From the NCBI RefSeq assembly GCF_016745425.1, contig NZ_JAERVK010000002.1:124001-188000 (forward strand): a DNA stretch of 64,000 nucleotides, in the 5' to 3' direction. The notes under the pieces were generated by a model. It had not been told where the DNA came from, did not search any database, and saw nothing but the letters and a program-made list of their open reading frames with translations. How positions within the stretch are numbered: position 1 is the stretch's first letter; every line of letters starts with the position of its first letter. Origin of the DNA: Candidatus Methylomicrobium oryzae. Its GTDB lineage: Bacteria; Pseudomonadota; Gammaproteobacteria; Methylococcales; Methylomonadaceae. Shown here piece by piece: positions 9,557 to 19,170 of this stretch. Made by a program: the position numbers and the translations under genes.

Positions 9557-9784
9557 GGATTTTTCGATAGCGTTTCAACTGTTTGCCTCATCCTGAAAAT
9601 TTTAGGAATTCAGGGCACTTTTGTTCCTATTCTGTTTCTAATTTTCTAACGCCTCAGGCCTCAATGAATCAGTTTGGGCAATTGTGCGCTGTTTGCTAAG
9701 CGTAACGGTCTGATTTTTTGAGAGGCATCTTCTGGATGTTAAGAGAGGTTCGCTAGCTTTTTGTCTAATTCATCGGAGTTCATT

Positions 9785-10291
9785 ATGTCTCTTTCGATGT
9801 ACCAAGCCTCGGTTCCCGTATTTGTCCGGATGTTCGAAAATTTGTCGAAAATTCTCGAAAAAGCCGAGCAGTATGCTGAAGAGAAGAAAATCGATCCGTC
9901 CGTTCTGGTCAACGCCCGGCTTGCGCTCGACATGTATCCGCTTTCGCGGCAGGTACAAATCGCCACCGATATGGCGAAAGGCTGCGCGGCGCGTCTGGCG
10001 GGTTTAGAGGTTCCTGTGTACGAGGATGATGAAACGACTTTTCAGGAGCTGCAGGCGCGGATTGCGAAAACGCTCGCCTTTATCCGGAGCGTCGGCGCCG
10101 ACCGGATCGACGGCAGCGAAGAGCGGAATATCACGCTGAAATTGCGCGGTAGGGAAGTCAGCTTTACCGGCCAGCCTTATCTGTTGCATTTCGTGCTGCC
10201 CAATTTTTATTTCCACGTCACGACAGCCTATGCAATCCTCCGGCATCACGGCTTGGCGATCGGAAAAATGGATTTTATCGGAAACTACTGA
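9785..10291 (+). CDS. DUF1993 family protein
   Basis: The 168-residue cytoplasmic protein starts MSLSMYQASVPVFVRM with the downstream pattern LILEKAEQYAEEKKID-like helices and FYFHVTTAYAILRHHG, as seen in the DUF1993 (DinB-superfamily-like helical bundle) family. The biochemical role of the family is unknown. The ATG at 9785 follows GGAG at 9775-9778; an in-frame start at 9761 lies upstream of that site and is rejected. It is a stand-alone gene between uppP and a convergent small gene. Confidence 0.82.
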   Translation: MSLSMYQASVPVFVRMFENLSKILEKAEQYAEEKKIDPSVLVNARLALDMYPLSRQVQIATDMAKGCAARLAGLEVPVYEDDETTFQELQARIAKTLAFIRSVGADRIDGSEERNITLKLRGREVSFTGQPYLLHFVLPNFYFHVTTAYAILRHHGLAIGKMDFIGNY

Positions 10292-10310
10292 GTTTGAAGC
10301 GTAAATCGCG

Positions 10311-10517
10311 TTAGACTGTTTCTGCCCAACAAGAGGCTTTGCCGAAAATTCGTTCGAGAACTTTTGGGAAAGCCTCCTGCTTGGGGTGTTTGGCTTTACG
10401 GCGGTATTGGCTTTTATCCTCGAAAACCTTCGCCTTGTTAAACCGGTGCGCATGCTTCGCGACCGGATTCAATCGTTGAATATTTTCTATTTCATTCAAA
10501 TTTCTACGTTTTTTCAT
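10311..10517 (-). CDS. Small basic conserved protein, DUF7230-like
   Basis: The 68-residue, very basic protein ([20 protein letters not shown], then [20 protein letters not shown]) resembles a small conserved gammaproteobacterial family whose members share the [13 protein letters not shown] core. An AGAGGT ribosome site sits just upstream of the ATG at 10517. It ends 19 bp from the convergent DUF1993 stop and is divergent from mnmG. A longer ORF in another frame across the same region is a shadow. Its function is unknown; the charge suggests nucleic acid or ribosome association, which is inference. Confidence 0.75.
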   Translation of the reverse strand: MKKRRNLNEIENIQRLNPVAKHAHRFNKAKVFEDKSQYRRKAKHPKQEAFPKVLERIFGKASCWAETV

Positions 10518-10542
10518 CGTTTACCTCTTATAATAGTGCATC

Positions 10543-10562
10543 GTCTTCCGGATTCGGAAGAC
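10543..10562. promoter_or_regulatory. Perfect 8-bp inverted repeat upstream of mnmG
   Basis: GTCTTCCG, a 4-base GATT loop and CGGAAGAC form a perfect hairpin or operator-like dyad 38 bp before the mnmG start. A TATAAT at 10529-10534 immediately upstream is a candidate -10 for mnmG, though no convincing -35 accompanies it. The dyad could be a leader hairpin or a protein site. Confidence 0.4.
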
Positions 10563-10600
10563 CGGTTTACTATAACAGCCCGTTTGATAAGAAAACAGTT

Positions 10601-12472
10601 GTGAAATTCAAAAAAGATTTTGATGTGATTGTGATCGGCGGCGGCCATGCCGGCACCGAAGCCGCTTTGGCGGCTGCCCGCTGCGGAGTGAAAACCCTGC
10701 TGTTGACGCAGAATATCGAAACGCTCGGCCAGATGAGCTGCAATCCGGCGATCGGTGGGATCGGCAAGGGGCATCTGGTCAAAGAGATCGATGCGCTCGG
10801 CGGCTGCATGGCGCGGGCAATCGATCTCGGCGGCATCCAGTTCCGGATTCTGAACGCCAGCAAAGGGCCGGCGGTCCGGGCCACGCGCGCGCAGGCCGAT
10901 CGGCGGCTCTATAAGCAGGCGGTGCGCCATATGCTCGAAAACCAGCCGAATCTGGCGCTGTTCCAGCAGACGGTGGCCGATCTGATCGTAGAAGGTGACC
11001 GGGTCGTTGGGGTGAAAACCGAGATGGGTCTGAGCTTCAACGCGCGCGCGGTCGTGTTGACCGCGGGTACTTTTCTGGCCGGCAAGATTCATATCGGTCT
11101 CGAAAATTACAGCGGCGGCCGCGCCGGCGATGCGGCGTCGATCGCGTTGGCGCAGCGGCTGCGCGAATTGCCGTTTCGGGTGGACCGCCTGAAGACCGGT
11201 ACCCCGCCGCGGATCGACGGCCGCACGATCGATTTTTCCAAACTTGACGTGCAGCACGGAGACGATCCGGTGCCGGTGTTTTCGTTCCTCGGCCGGCGCG
11301 AGCAGCATCCGCGGCAGATACCCTGCTATATCACGCGTACAAATGCCAGAACGCACGACATCATCCGCAACGGGCTCGACCGCTCGCCGCTCTATTCCGG
11401 CATCATCGAAGGCATCGGACCGCGTTACTGCCCATCGATCGAGGACAAGATCGTGCGTTTCGCGGACCGCGATACGCACCAGATTTTTGTCGAGCCGGAA
11501 GGCCTCGATACGCACGAGATTTATCCGAACGGGATTTCGACCAGCCTGCCGTTCGATGTGCAGTACGAGTTCGTGCGTTCGATGCACGGTTTCGAAAATG
11601 CCGAAATTGTCCGTCCCGGCTATGCGATCGAATACGACTTCTTCGACCCGCGCGATCTGAAGACTTCGCTCGAGACCAAGCACATGAACGGCCTGTTCTT
11701 CGCAGGTCAGATCAATGGCACGACCGGCTACGAAGAAGCGGCCGCGCAAGGCTTGATCGCCGGCCTGAATGCGGCGCTCTTGGTGCAGGAAAAGGAAAGC
11801 TGGTGCCCGCGCCGCGACGAAGCTTATATTGGGGTGATGATCGACGATCTGATCACGCGCGGGACGCAGGAACCGTATCGGATGTTCACCAGCCGCGCCG
11901 AATACCGGCTGCAGTTGCGCGAAGACAATGCCGATCTCAGGCTGACGCAGCAAGGGCGTGTGTTGGGGTTGGTCGACGACGCGCGCTGGCGCGCATTCGA
12001 AGACAAACAGAACGCGATCGGCGCATTGCAGGATGGGCTGAAAAAGCAATGGATTCGGCCGGATACCGAGGCGGCATCAATGGCCGAAACCTATTGGGGC
12101 AAGCCGATTCAGAAAGAAGTGAATCTTTTGGAAATGCTGCGCCGGCCGGAAGTCGATGTGGCCCGTTTGCTATCGTTTTACCAGCAAGGCGCGGAAGTGA
12201 CGGAACAGGTTGGCGAACAGGTCGAAATCCAGGCCAAATACGCAGGCTATATCGTCCGCCAGCAAACCGAAATCGACCGGGCGCTGCGCTACGATCATTT
12301 GCGCTTGCCCGAGACGCTCGATTATGCCGGCGTGCCGGGGCTTTCGAACGAAGTCAGCGAAAAACTGCGCAAGCAACGTCCGGAAACCCTGGGACAAGCC
12401 TCACGGATTCCCGGCATTACGCCGGCGGCGATCTCGCTGCTTTTGATCTATCTGAAAAAGAAAAGCGCCTGA
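10601..12472 (+). CDS. mnmG: tRNA uridine-5-carboxymethylaminomethyl synthesis enzyme MnmG (GidA)
   Basis: The 623-residue FAD enzyme starts from GTG at 10601 ([20 protein letters not shown]). It carries the Rossmann [10 protein letters not shown], the [15 protein letters not shown] signature, the second GidA signature region ([20 protein letters not shown]) and the C-terminal helical MnmE-binding domain. With MnmE it installs the cmnm5 group on U34 of several tRNAs. Length matches E. coli (629). The stop overlaps the rsmG start by one base (TGATG). The mnmG-rsmG-parA-parB order is the conserved block found close to oriC in many proteobacteria, although no DnaA-box cluster is visible here. 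The large antisense ORF over this gene is a coding shadow. Confidence 0.96.
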   Translation: MKFKKDFDVIVIGGGHAGTEAALAAARCGVKTLLLTQNIETLGQMSCNPAIGGIGKGHLVKEIDALGGCMARAIDLGGIQFRILNASKGPAVRATRAQADRRLYKQAVRHMLENQPNLALFQQTVADLIVEGDRVVGVKTEMGLSFNARAVVLTAGTFLAGKIHIGLENYSGGRAGDAASIALAQRLRELPFRVDRLKTGTPPRIDGRTIDFSKLDVQHGDDPVPVFSFLGRREQHPRQIPCYITRTNARTHDIIRNGLDRSPLYSGIIEGIGPRYCPSIEDKIVRFADRDTHQIFVEPEGLDTHEIYPNGISTSLPFDVQYEFVRSMHGFENAEIVRPGYAIEYDFFDPRDLKTSLETKHMNGLFFAGQINGTTGYEEAAAQGLIAGLNAALLVQEKESWCPRRDEAYIGVMIDDLITRGTQEPYRMFTSRAEYRLQLREDNADLRLTQQGRVLGLVDDARWRAFEDKQNAIGALQDGLKKQWIRPDTEAASMAETYWGKPIQKEVNLLEMLRRPEVDVARLLSFYQQGAEVTEQVGEQVEIQAKYAGYIVRQQTEIDRALRYDHLRLPETLDYAGVPGLSNEVSEKLRKQRPETLGQASRIPGITPAAISLLLIYLKKKSA

Positions 12473-13104
12473 TGGAGTCTTGCCGACGCATTCTCGAAAC
12501 CGGCCTGGATACGCTGCAGATTTCATGGAGCGAAGCGCAAATCGACCGGTTGCTTGCCTTCCTGAAGCTGATCGAGAAATGGAATAAGGCTTATAACCTG
12601 ACCGCGATACGGAACCTCGAAGATATGGCGCGGCTGCATCTTCTGGACAGTCTCGCCGTTCTGCCCTACATAAAAGGCAAGCAGGTGATCGACATCGGCA
12701 CCGGCGCCGGCTTGCCGGGCATTCCGCTGGCGATTTTTCTGCCCGAAACGTCATTTATCTTACTCGACAGCAATGCGAAAAAAACCCGCTTCGTACAGCA
12801 GGCGGTATTGGAGCTGAAACTCGGCAATGTCGAGGTCTGCCATAGCCGGGCCGAAGCCTTTCAGCCGGAGCAAAAATTCGATACGGTAATTACCCGCGCT
12901 TTTGCCTCGCTGCCGGCAATTCTAGAAACGACGGAGCATTTATTGAACGAGTGTGGCGTATTGTTGGCAATGAAGGGGCAAAATCCACAGGATGAATTGG
13001 CGGCAGTTAAGGTAAAATCGTCCGTTGTCCCGCTCGCAACACCCGGCGTCGAGGCGGAGCGTTGCTTGGTGATCATTCAAAAAGAAGCAATCCCTGTAGG
13101 ATAA
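12472..13104 (+). CDS. rsmG: 16S rRNA (guanine-527-N7)-methyltransferase RsmG (GidB)
   Basis: The 210-residue methyltransferase has the SAM motif VIDIGTGAGLPGIPLAI near residue 70, preceded by WNKAYNLTAIR and LHLLDSLAVLPY, all typical of RsmG. It methylates N7 of G527 in 16S rRNA; loss gives low-level streptomycin resistance. The ATG is coupled to the mnmG stop by a 1-bp overlap. A longer in-frame extension into mnmG is spurious. Confidence 0.94.
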   Translation: MESCRRILETGLDTLQISWSEAQIDRLLAFLKLIEKWNKAYNLTAIRNLEDMARLHLLDSLAVLPYIKGKQVIDIGTGAGLPGIPLAIFLPETSFILLDSNAKKTRFVQQAVLELKLGNVEVCHSRAEAFQPEQKFDTVITRAFASLPAILETTEHLLNECGVLLAMKGQNPQDELAAVKVKSSVVPLATPGVEAERCLVIIQKEAIPVG

Positions 13105-13107
13105 AGT

Positions 13108-13875
13108 GTGACAAAAGTTATTGCGGTAACCAATCAAAAAGGCGGGGTTGGCAAGACGACGACCAGCGTCAATCTGACGGCCTCGTTGGCGGCGGCCAAG
13201 CGCCGCGTGCTGCTTGTGGATCTCGATCCGCAAGGCAATGCGGCGATGGGCTGCGGGGTCGACAAACAGAAAGTCCCCTATTCCAGCTATCATCTTTTAG
13301 TCGAAGAAGTACCGGCCGAGCAAACCGTGATCAAGCTGCCGGAGCTCGGTTTCTCTGTGATTGCGGGCAACGGTGATCTGACCGCGGCCGAAGTCGCGCT
13401 GATGGAGGCCGAGCGCCGCGAGCGGCGGCTGGCCGAAGTGCTGATGCCGATCAAGGCGCAATACGATTATATCCTGATCGATTGTCCGCCGTCCTTGAAC
13501 ATGCTGACCTTGAATGCACTGGTCGCGGCGAATAGCGTACTGATTCCGATGCAGTGCGAATATTATGCATTGGAAGGCTTATCGGCCTTGATGAGCACGG
13601 TCAAAAGCATCCAGGATACGGTCAATCCCGAACTGCATTTGGAAGGTATTTTGCGGACTATGTTTGATGACCGCAGCCGGCTGACCAAGGATGTCTCCGA
13701 ACAATTGGTCGAATACTTCGGAGAAAAAGTGTTCCGCACCTGCGTGCCGAGGAATATCCGTCTCGCTGAAGCGCCGAGCCACGGGTTGCCGGTTTTAGCC
13801 TACGACAAAACTTCACGGGGCGCGTTGGCCTATCTCGCGCTGGCCGGTGAAATGTTGAGAAAAGAGAAGAAGTAG
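13108..13875 (+). CDS. parA: Chromosome partitioning ATPase ParA (Soj)
   Basis: The 255-residue Walker ATPase has the deviant Walker A KGGVGKTTTSVNL at residue 11, Walker A' DLDPQGNAAMG and Walker B YILIDCPPSLN. Start is a GTG at 13108, 3 bp after the rsmG stop. Together with ParB and parS it moves the replication origin region. It has the short chromosomal ParA form without an N-terminal HTH domain. Confidence 0.95.
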   Translation: MTKVIAVTNQKGGVGKTTTSVNLTASLAAAKRRVLLVDLDPQGNAAMGCGVDKQKVPYSSYHLLVEEVPAEQTVIKLPELGFSVIAGNGDLTAAEVALMEAERRERRLAEVLMPIKAQYDYILIDCPPSLNMLTLNALVAANSVLIPMQCEYYALEGLSALMSTVKSIQDTVNPELHLEGILRTMFDDRSRLTKDVSEQLVEYFGEKVFRTCVPRNIRLAEAPSHGLPVLAYDKTSRGALAYLALAGEMLRKEKK

Positions 13876-13878
13876 CGC

Positions 13879-14751
13879 ATGTCGATCAAGAAACGTGGAT
13901 TAAGCCGCGGCCTCGATGCATTGCTCGGCGATGTTTCAATCGCCCGGACGGAAACCGTGCCGTCCTCGGCGCCTTCAAATGTTCTGCAAAAATTGCCGGT
14001 TGAGTTTCTGCAGCGCGGCAAGTACCAGCCGCGCAGGGACATCAATCCGGAAAAACTGCAGGAACTGGCCGATTCCATCAAGGCCCAGGGCGTGATCCAG
14101 CCGGTCGTGGTGCGGCAGCTCGAAAGCGAAAGATATGAAATCGTCGCCGGCGAGCGGCGCTGGCGAGCGGCGCAGCTGGCCGGATTGCACGAAGTGCCGG
14201 TCGTGGTGAAGGAGATCGACGACCGTACTGCGATGGCGGTGGCATTGATCGAAAACATTCAGCGTGAAGATTTGAATCCGCTCGAAGAAGCGGAAGCACT
14301 GGCGCGCCTGCTCGACGAATTCGGCATGACCCATCAGCAGATCGCCGACGCGGTTGGTAAATCGCGGGCGACCGTAACCAATTTATTACGGCTTCTGGAT
14401 TTGCATCCGGAAGTTAAAAAGCTGCTGCTGAACAAGCATATCGAAATGGGCCATGCGCGCGCCCTGCTCGGCCTCGAAGGTCAGAAACAGATCGCCGCCG
14501 CGTATAAAATCGACAAGGAGGGTTTAACGGTCCGGGCCGCCGAACGGTTGGTCAGAGAGCTTCAGTCGCCTCCGGCCGCAACGGAAAAAGTCAAAATCAT
14601 CGATCGCGACACATTGCGTTTGCAGGAAGACCTGACTTCCCGTTTGGGTGCAAAGGTTTCGATCGACCATAAAAAAAACGGCGCGGGTAAGCTGATCATT
14701 GCTTATTCCAGCCTGGAAGAGCTCGATGGGATCATCGGGCAGATCAAATAA
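13879..14751 (+). CDS. parB: Chromosome partitioning protein ParB (CTPase / parS-binding)
   Basis: The 290-residue protein begins MSIKKRGLSRGLDALLGD, the usual ParB N-terminal ParA-interacting region. It has the CTP-binding boxes QYQPRRDI-type (KYQPRRDINPEKLQELADSI), GERRWRAAQLAG and ENIQREDLNPLEEAEA, then an HTH (MTHQQIADAVGKSRATVTNL). It follows parA by 3 bp. No perfect 16-bp parS was found in the window. Confidence 0.95.
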   Translation: MSIKKRGLSRGLDALLGDVSIARTETVPSSAPSNVLQKLPVEFLQRGKYQPRRDINPEKLQELADSIKAQGVIQPVVVRQLESERYEIVAGERRWRAAQLAGLHEVPVVVKEIDDRTAMAVALIENIQREDLNPLEEAEALARLLDEFGMTHQQIADAVGKSRATVTNLLRLLDLHPEVKKLLLNKHIEMGHARALLGLEGQKQIAAAYKIDKEGLTVRAAERLVRELQSPPAATEKVKIIDRDTLRLQEDLTSRLGAKVSIDHKKNGAGKLIIAYSSLEELDGIIGQIK

Positions 14752-14869
14752 GCTTTCCTTTCCAGTCCCGCTTTCGTTTGCCTGCGTCAAACGAAAGCAT
14801 TCCCTCCTCACGCGTTGGCTGAATTTTCAGTTGACGGTTAAAAATTTTCCCCTTTATAAATGCCGTATA

Positions 14870-14892
14870 AAAAGCTCAAACTTGAGCTTTTT
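14870..14892 (+). terminator. Rho-independent terminator after parB
   Basis: AAAAGCTCAA, a 2-base loop and TTGAGCTTTT form a perfect 10-bp stem, extended by further T (TTTTT). It lies about 120 bp after the parB stop and plausibly ends the mnmG-parB transcript; the A-rich 5' arm makes it potentially bidirectional. Confidence 0.7.
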
Positions 14893-15288
14893 CCATTCCC
14901 GGCTCCAGCTTTCGAAAAGACGGGATAAGTTTAGTCAAGAATGTCCCCTTTCTTTTGAATAACAGGGGGGAATGAGACGCATAAGGTTTAACAAATGCGA
15001 AGCTGTGCTATATTTTGATCATGAAATACAGCTATTTATTTTTCATTGATGAAGTGAGGCACGCCTTGCGGCGCAGGTATGCGTGCTGCGTGGAAAGATT
15101 TGTTATTTCAATGACTTATGCTGGTGTTAAGGAGGGCTGGATTGGTGATACTCGATTTTCCGTTTTTTCTGTATCGGGGCGGCAATGCGGTAGATTGCCG
15201 TGCCGAACGTCAGCGCTATGTCTCCTAATCGTTTCATCTCCCAATTCAGCCGAATTGTCCGAACCTCTTCATTTTTTCTGGGATTCCC
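14893..15288. other. Non-coding interval between parB terminator and the binding-protein gene
   Basis: About 400 bp with no convincing gene. A 95-codon ORF from 15015 has low-quality codon use and no recognisable domain. A small GCACGC...GCGTGC dyad occurs at 15059-15086. In many proteobacteria the atp operon follows parB; here it is absent and the signalling cluster begins instead. Confidence 0.4.
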
Positions 15289-15783
15289 ATGCAGCGGTCT
15301 AGCTCCGGGTGGTTCATCGAAAATGCCGCGAAGGTCCGTCTGATCGCCGAATCCAGTCAAGCGTTTTTTCTTGTCTTACTCAGCTTGCGCAGAGCGGTTG
15401 TTTTATCAGCGGTCATGCTGCTGCCGGCAATGGCCCTGCAGGCGGATGATTCAAAAGTTCGCTTGCTCGGCTCCAGCAATAACGCCAAGCAGCTGACTAC
15501 CGAGACGATACGCGAAATATTCTTCATGCGGCTGAGTACTTGGCCTGACGGCACTCCTATTCATGTGTTCGTGCTTCCGGATAATCACCCCTTGCATATT
15601 CGTTTTGCGAAAGAAATTTTGGGCGTCTATCCGTTCCAACTCCGCTCGGCCTGGGACCGACTGGTTTTTTCAGGCACCGGCGTATCACCCACTACCGTAG
15701 AATCAGAAGAAGAAATGCGCGCACGAATCGAATCTACGCCGGGCTCTATCGGCTATACAGATACAATATCAGGAGATCATTGA
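15289..15783 (+). CDS. Small periplasmic phosphate-binding-protein-like (PstS-like fold) protein
   Basis: The 164-residue exported protein has an N-terminal hydrophobic segment (about residues 27-50, ending MALQADD) followed by one lobe of a type II periplasmic binding fold. Characteristic strings are LTTETIREIFFMR, WPDGTPIHVFVLP and PGSIGYTD, as in PstS-like and sensor-coupled binding proteins. It is only about half a normal PstS. The start is uncertain; internal Met residues could give a shorter signal peptide. It overlaps the next gene by 1 bp and that gene is followed by a diguanylate cyclase. The set binding protein / beta-barrel / GGDEF suggests ligand sensing for c-di-GMP signalling rather than phosphate uptake, since no PstCAB is present. 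Confidence 0.75.
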   Translation: MQRSSSGWFIENAAKVRLIAESSQAFFLVLLSLRRAVVLSAVMLLPAMALQADDSKVRLLGSSNNAKQLTTETIREIFFMRLSTWPDGTPIHVFVLPDNHPLHIRFAKEILGVYPFQLRSAWDRLVFSGTGVSPTTVESEEEMRARIESTPGSIGYTDTISGDH

Positions 15784-17045
15784 TGAGATCAGTCAACTTT
15801 GATGTTATTTTCGGCAAAGCTGCTCCGATGATCCTTTGCTCTTTATTGACTCTATTGATGCCTACAGGAGTTGCGGCGCTGGAATGGCTGGACGGAAAGG
15901 TGCAGGTGCACGGTTTTGCCGGTCAAGGTGCGACTTATACCGATCATAATCAGGTTTTCGGTTCAAGCCACGATGTCAGCTTGGATTTTAGGGAAATGGG
16001 TCTTACAACTTCTGTAAAACCGTTACCCAATTTGTTAATTTCTGCCCAAGGTTTATATCGGGATGCGGGCGGCTCTGATACCCAAGGCGTCCGTCTCGAT
16101 TTTGCGCAGGCGGATTATAGCCATGCGTTTTTGGATTCAGCTTTGGTAATTGGTGTTCGCGGCGGGCGGGTTAAGCTTCCGTTCGGCTTATATAATGATA
16201 CCCGTGATGTTTTGTGGACTCGACCCACTGTGTTATTGCCTCAGTCGATTTATTTTGATACGTTAGCCTTACGTCAGGGGATGCTTTCGGGTGACGGAGG
16301 AGCACTCTATGGTCGTTACACCCATGGTGAACACAGGTATGGCTTGGAGTTTCTGACTTTTGAGACTCAGGACAACACCGGAGGAGTGGCAGCATTTTGG
16401 ACAGGCATCCCTTCGGTTAAAACTGCGGCGCAGGGGAATTTTGGAGGACGCCCTGCGTTTATAGGAAGAACTTTTTATGAATGGATGGGGGGACGTGTAA
16501 AGTTATTGTTTTCTATAGTCGATATTGAGCGCGATTTTCATTCATCGAATGCGATTTATCAAAACGGTAATACTAAAATTACCTTTCCGCTGTTTTCGGC
16601 GCAGTATAATGCAGAAAAATGGTCATTGACAGCCGAATATGGTTGGATCGATAGCCAACGTAGTGGTTATTCTCCATCGTTACAAAATTTTCCTACCTGG
16701 AAGCAAAATACATCTGAGAACTTTTATATGCAGGGTGAATACCGTTTTACTCCAGATTTCTCGGCGGTGCTTCGCTATGATGTATTACATCTCAATCGTG
16801 AGGATCGAGATGGTAGAGAGATGTCGCAAATGACGGGAGGAATGGTTGCTCCTCATCGTTTTTACGCGAGGGATTTAACTGCGGGTGTGCGCTGGGAATT
16901 CGCACGTAATTTTCTGTTGGCGGTTGATTATCATTACGTGAATGGTACCGCGTGGTTGAATGAGAAGGATAATCCCACACTGAATAATCCCGGAACCTCG
17001 TCGCATTTTAGTCTGTTTACTACAATGCTGTCATTTCGGTTTTAA
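15783..17045 (+). CDS. Outer-membrane beta-barrel (porin-like) protein of a sensory operon
   Basis: The 420-residue protein has a signal peptide (about residues 1-32, MPTGVAALEW). Alternating beta strands rich in Tyr, Gly and Phe follow, and it ends in an aromatic C-terminal Phe (TTMLSFRF), the outer-membrane insertion signal. Start is the ATG overlapping the previous stop, with an AGGAG site at 15771-15775. It resembles the uncharacterised porin-like proteins that sit beside small binding proteins and GGDEF regulators in gammaproteobacteria. The substrate is unknown. Confidence 0.75.
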   Translation: MRSVNFDVIFGKAAPMILCSLLTLLMPTGVAALEWLDGKVQVHGFAGQGATYTDHNQVFGSSHDVSLDFREMGLTTSVKPLPNLLISAQGLYRDAGGSDTQGVRLDFAQADYSHAFLDSALVIGVRGGRVKLPFGLYNDTRDVLWTRPTVLLPQSIYFDTLALRQGMLSGDGGALYGRYTHGEHRYGLEFLTFETQDNTGGVAAFWTGIPSVKTAAQGNFGGRPAFIGRTFYEWMGGRVKLLFSIVDIERDFHSSNAIYQNGNTKITFPLFSAQYNAEKWSLTAEYGWIDSQRSGYSPSLQNFPTWKQNTSENFYMQGEYRFTPDFSAVLRYDVLHLNREDRDGREMSQMTGGMVAPHRFYARDLTAGVRWEFARNFLLAVDYHYVNGTAWLNEKDNPTLNNPGTSSHFSLFTTMLSFRF

Positions 17046-17053
17046 ATTTTTAA

Positions 17054-19147
17054 ATGGTAGAGGATTTATATAAAGCCAAGCATAAGCCGCGATTCTCTAG
17101 CTTACATCGCAAGTGGCTGGCGTCGCTAAGCTTGTTGTTGCTTTCCTTGGGTGCGGCTTTTGGGGCGTTGAATTACTGGTATCTGGAGGCACAGGTTAAA
17201 GCGCAGTACGCGCAAAGCCAAGCTGCCTGGACCGCCGAATTGAAGGGCTTGATCAAGCATTCGGTGGATCGGCTGCAGCGCTTCAGTATCGTGATTGCCT
17301 CGTTGGGGAATTTGTCGGACCGTTTGAAGTCGTATGGCGGCACGATTCAGTCAACTGAACTCGAACGAAAGTTTTCCAGCGTGCGTTACGAGTTGGATGT
17401 CGAAAGAATCGTCATTTTTGATAAACAGGGTGCGATCCGGTGGAATTGGGCACCGGATCGCAGCAGTGCCGTTTCGATGCAATCGATGATGGACGCTATT
17501 GCGCATGCGAAACAGAGTGAACAGCCTGGGGCTGTTTTGGACTGTCAGCTGCAATGCGGACTGAACGTGGTGATGCCATTGCTGGCGGATGGCGAACACG
17601 TCGGATTCATTGGCATGAGCCAACGCATTACCGACCTGGTAATGGAATTTTCAACTGCAACCGGAGTGGATATCGGCATTTTAGTACCAGCCAGCACCGA
17701 GAGGACGCAACAGGTTTTCCCGGGATGGGGACTGTATACTGCCGCCTTGACCCATGCTTCGTTGCTGAAGCCCTTTATTGAGGATCTGTCGGAACGTTAT
17801 ACCTTGCTGGAGGATATTCCCGCCGATGTCTGGCTGCGATGGAAGGATAATTTTTATGTCTTCCATGTTGTTCCTCTTAACCACATCATTTCCGGTGTAA
17901 AAGGTTATCTGGTTTTCATTTTCGATGTGACGGAAGACATGGTTGCGTTGAAAACGATTAATCGCAACAGTTTGCTGTTGATAATCGGATCGCTGCTGTT
18001 GGCCGAAGTATTTTTGTTTTTGCTGCTGCGCAAGCCGCTGCAGCGGCTGAGCCATTTGGCGCAAACTTTGCCTCTGGTTGCGCGGGGCACCTATGCACAG
18101 GCTTATCAGGCATTCGATTCATTGGGACGCTTTCCCAAAAAACAGGATGAAATCGATTTGCTGTATGAGACTTCAATCGGCCTGACGCGCCAGATCGAGG
18201 AGAGCCAATTGGCCTTGGCTGCCGACAGAGACTTCATCCAGGGCATTCTGGACAGCGTGCAAGTGATGATTTTAACGCAGACTCGCGACGGCCGGTTGCA
18301 CATGGTAAACCGGTATATGTCCGAAATGCTGGGGCGTCCGTCGGAACACCTGAAGAAAAATCTGTTCGTCGACCTGCTGGAAGGGAACGAAGGCAAAGAG
18401 CAGTATCAGAGCAATCAGATCCATTTATTCTCGTCTTCCCTGCATCGTCTCGAACATGAAGGGTCGATTATCGATGCCAATGGTGAACTGCGCCACATTA
18501 TCTGGATTCATACTTTTCTAGGCTCTATGTATCAAGACGATGCGGTCGTGCTGTCTGTCGGGATGGACGCGACTGATCGTATCGTAGCCGAAAACCGTAG
18601 CCGCTGGCTCGCCCACCACGATCCTTTGACGGGGTTGGCAAATCGGCTGCGATTTCATGAAGAACTTGAAAGAAGCTTTGCCGATGCGGTACGCAGCGGT
18701 AATTCCAGCGCACTGCTGTTGCTTGATCTGGATTATTTCAAAACAATCAACGACAACAGCGGTCATGCCGCCGGGGATGCGCTGCTGGTCATTCTTGCCA
18801 ATGAACTCCGTGCGCGTGCGCGCAAATCCGACCTGATCGCCCGGCTGGGGGGTGACGAATTCGCTGTGTTGATGCCGACAACCGGACAGGTGGGCGCCGA
18901 AACTTTCGCTACTTCCCTAAATGAGCGGCTGAAGGAGCGCAAATTCCAGTTCGGGAATAAAGAATACCGGATTTCGGCAAGTATCGGCATTGCCTTGCTG
19001 CCCCAACATGGCCAGGATGTGGAAGAGCTGATGGTTAATGTGGATACGGCAATGTATGAAGCGAAAAAGAACGGTAAAGGACGATGGTGTTTATATTTTT
19101 CTGACCAGGAATCCATTTTAAACAAGAACGTCGTGAAGGCTCGATAA
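17054..19147 (+). CDS. Membrane diguanylate cyclase with periplasmic sensor, PAS and GGDEF domains
   Basis: The 697-residue inner-membrane protein has a first helix near residues 22-40, a periplasmic sensor to about 300, and a second helix near 304-325 (LLLIIGSLLLAEVFLFLLL). A linker follows, then a PAS domain near 393-515 (FIQGILDSVQVMI). The C-terminal GGDEF domain has an intact active site, RLGGDEFAVL at about 597-606. An RxxD inhibitory site (RKSD) sits five residues before GGDEF, so the enzyme should make c-di-GMP and be product-inhibited. It starts 8 bp after the beta-barrel gene, forming one operon. The periplasmic part presumably reads the binding protein or porin. No EAL domain is present. 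Confidence 0.9.
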   Translation: MVEDLYKAKHKPRFSSLHRKWLASLSLLLLSLGAAFGALNYWYLEAQVKAQYAQSQAAWTAELKGLIKHSVDRLQRFSIVIASLGNLSDRLKSYGGTIQSTELERKFSSVRYELDVERIVIFDKQGAIRWNWAPDRSSAVSMQSMMDAIAHAKQSEQPGAVLDCQLQCGLNVVMPLLADGEHVGFIGMSQRITDLVMEFSTATGVDIGILVPASTERTQQVFPGWGLYTAALTHASLLKPFIEDLSERYTLLEDIPADVWLRWKDNFYVFHVVPLNHIISGVKGYLVFIFDVTEDMVALKTINRNSLLLIIGSLLLAEVFLFLLLRKPLQRLSHLAQTLPLVARGTYAQAYQAFDSLGRFPKKQDEIDLLYETSIGLTRQIEESQLALAADRDFIQGILDSVQVMILTQTRDGRLHMVNRYMSEMLGRPSEHLKKNLFVDLLEGNEGKEQYQSNQIHLFSSSLHRLEHEGSIIDANGELRHIIWIHTFLGSMYQDDAVVLSVGMDATDRIVAENRSRWLAHHDPLTGLANRLRFHEELERSFADAVRSGNSSALLLLDLDYFKTINDNSGHAAGDALLVILANELRARARKSDLIARLGGDEFAVLMPTTGQVGAETFATSLNERLKERKFQFGNKEYRISASIGIALLPQHGQDVEELMVNVDTAMYEAKKNGKGRWCLYFSDQESILNKNVVKAR

Positions 19148-19170
19148 TAAGATAAATTTCCCTTACAGTT

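Noticed and set aside
10514-12049. 511-codon minus-strand ORF opposite mnmG
   Set aside because: Antisense shadow of a highly conserved gene; Arg/Pro/His-rich composition, no domain.
13879-14900. parS site near parAB
   Set aside because: No perfect 16-bp parS palindrome was seen; only short dyads.
15000-15288. c-di-GMP riboswitch upstream of the GGDEF operon
   Set aside because: Only a 6-bp dyad is present; the conserved GEMM core was not found.
10500-15300. Chromosome origin (oriC)
   Set aside because: The gene order is origin-associated, but no cluster of DnaA boxes was found in the gaps.
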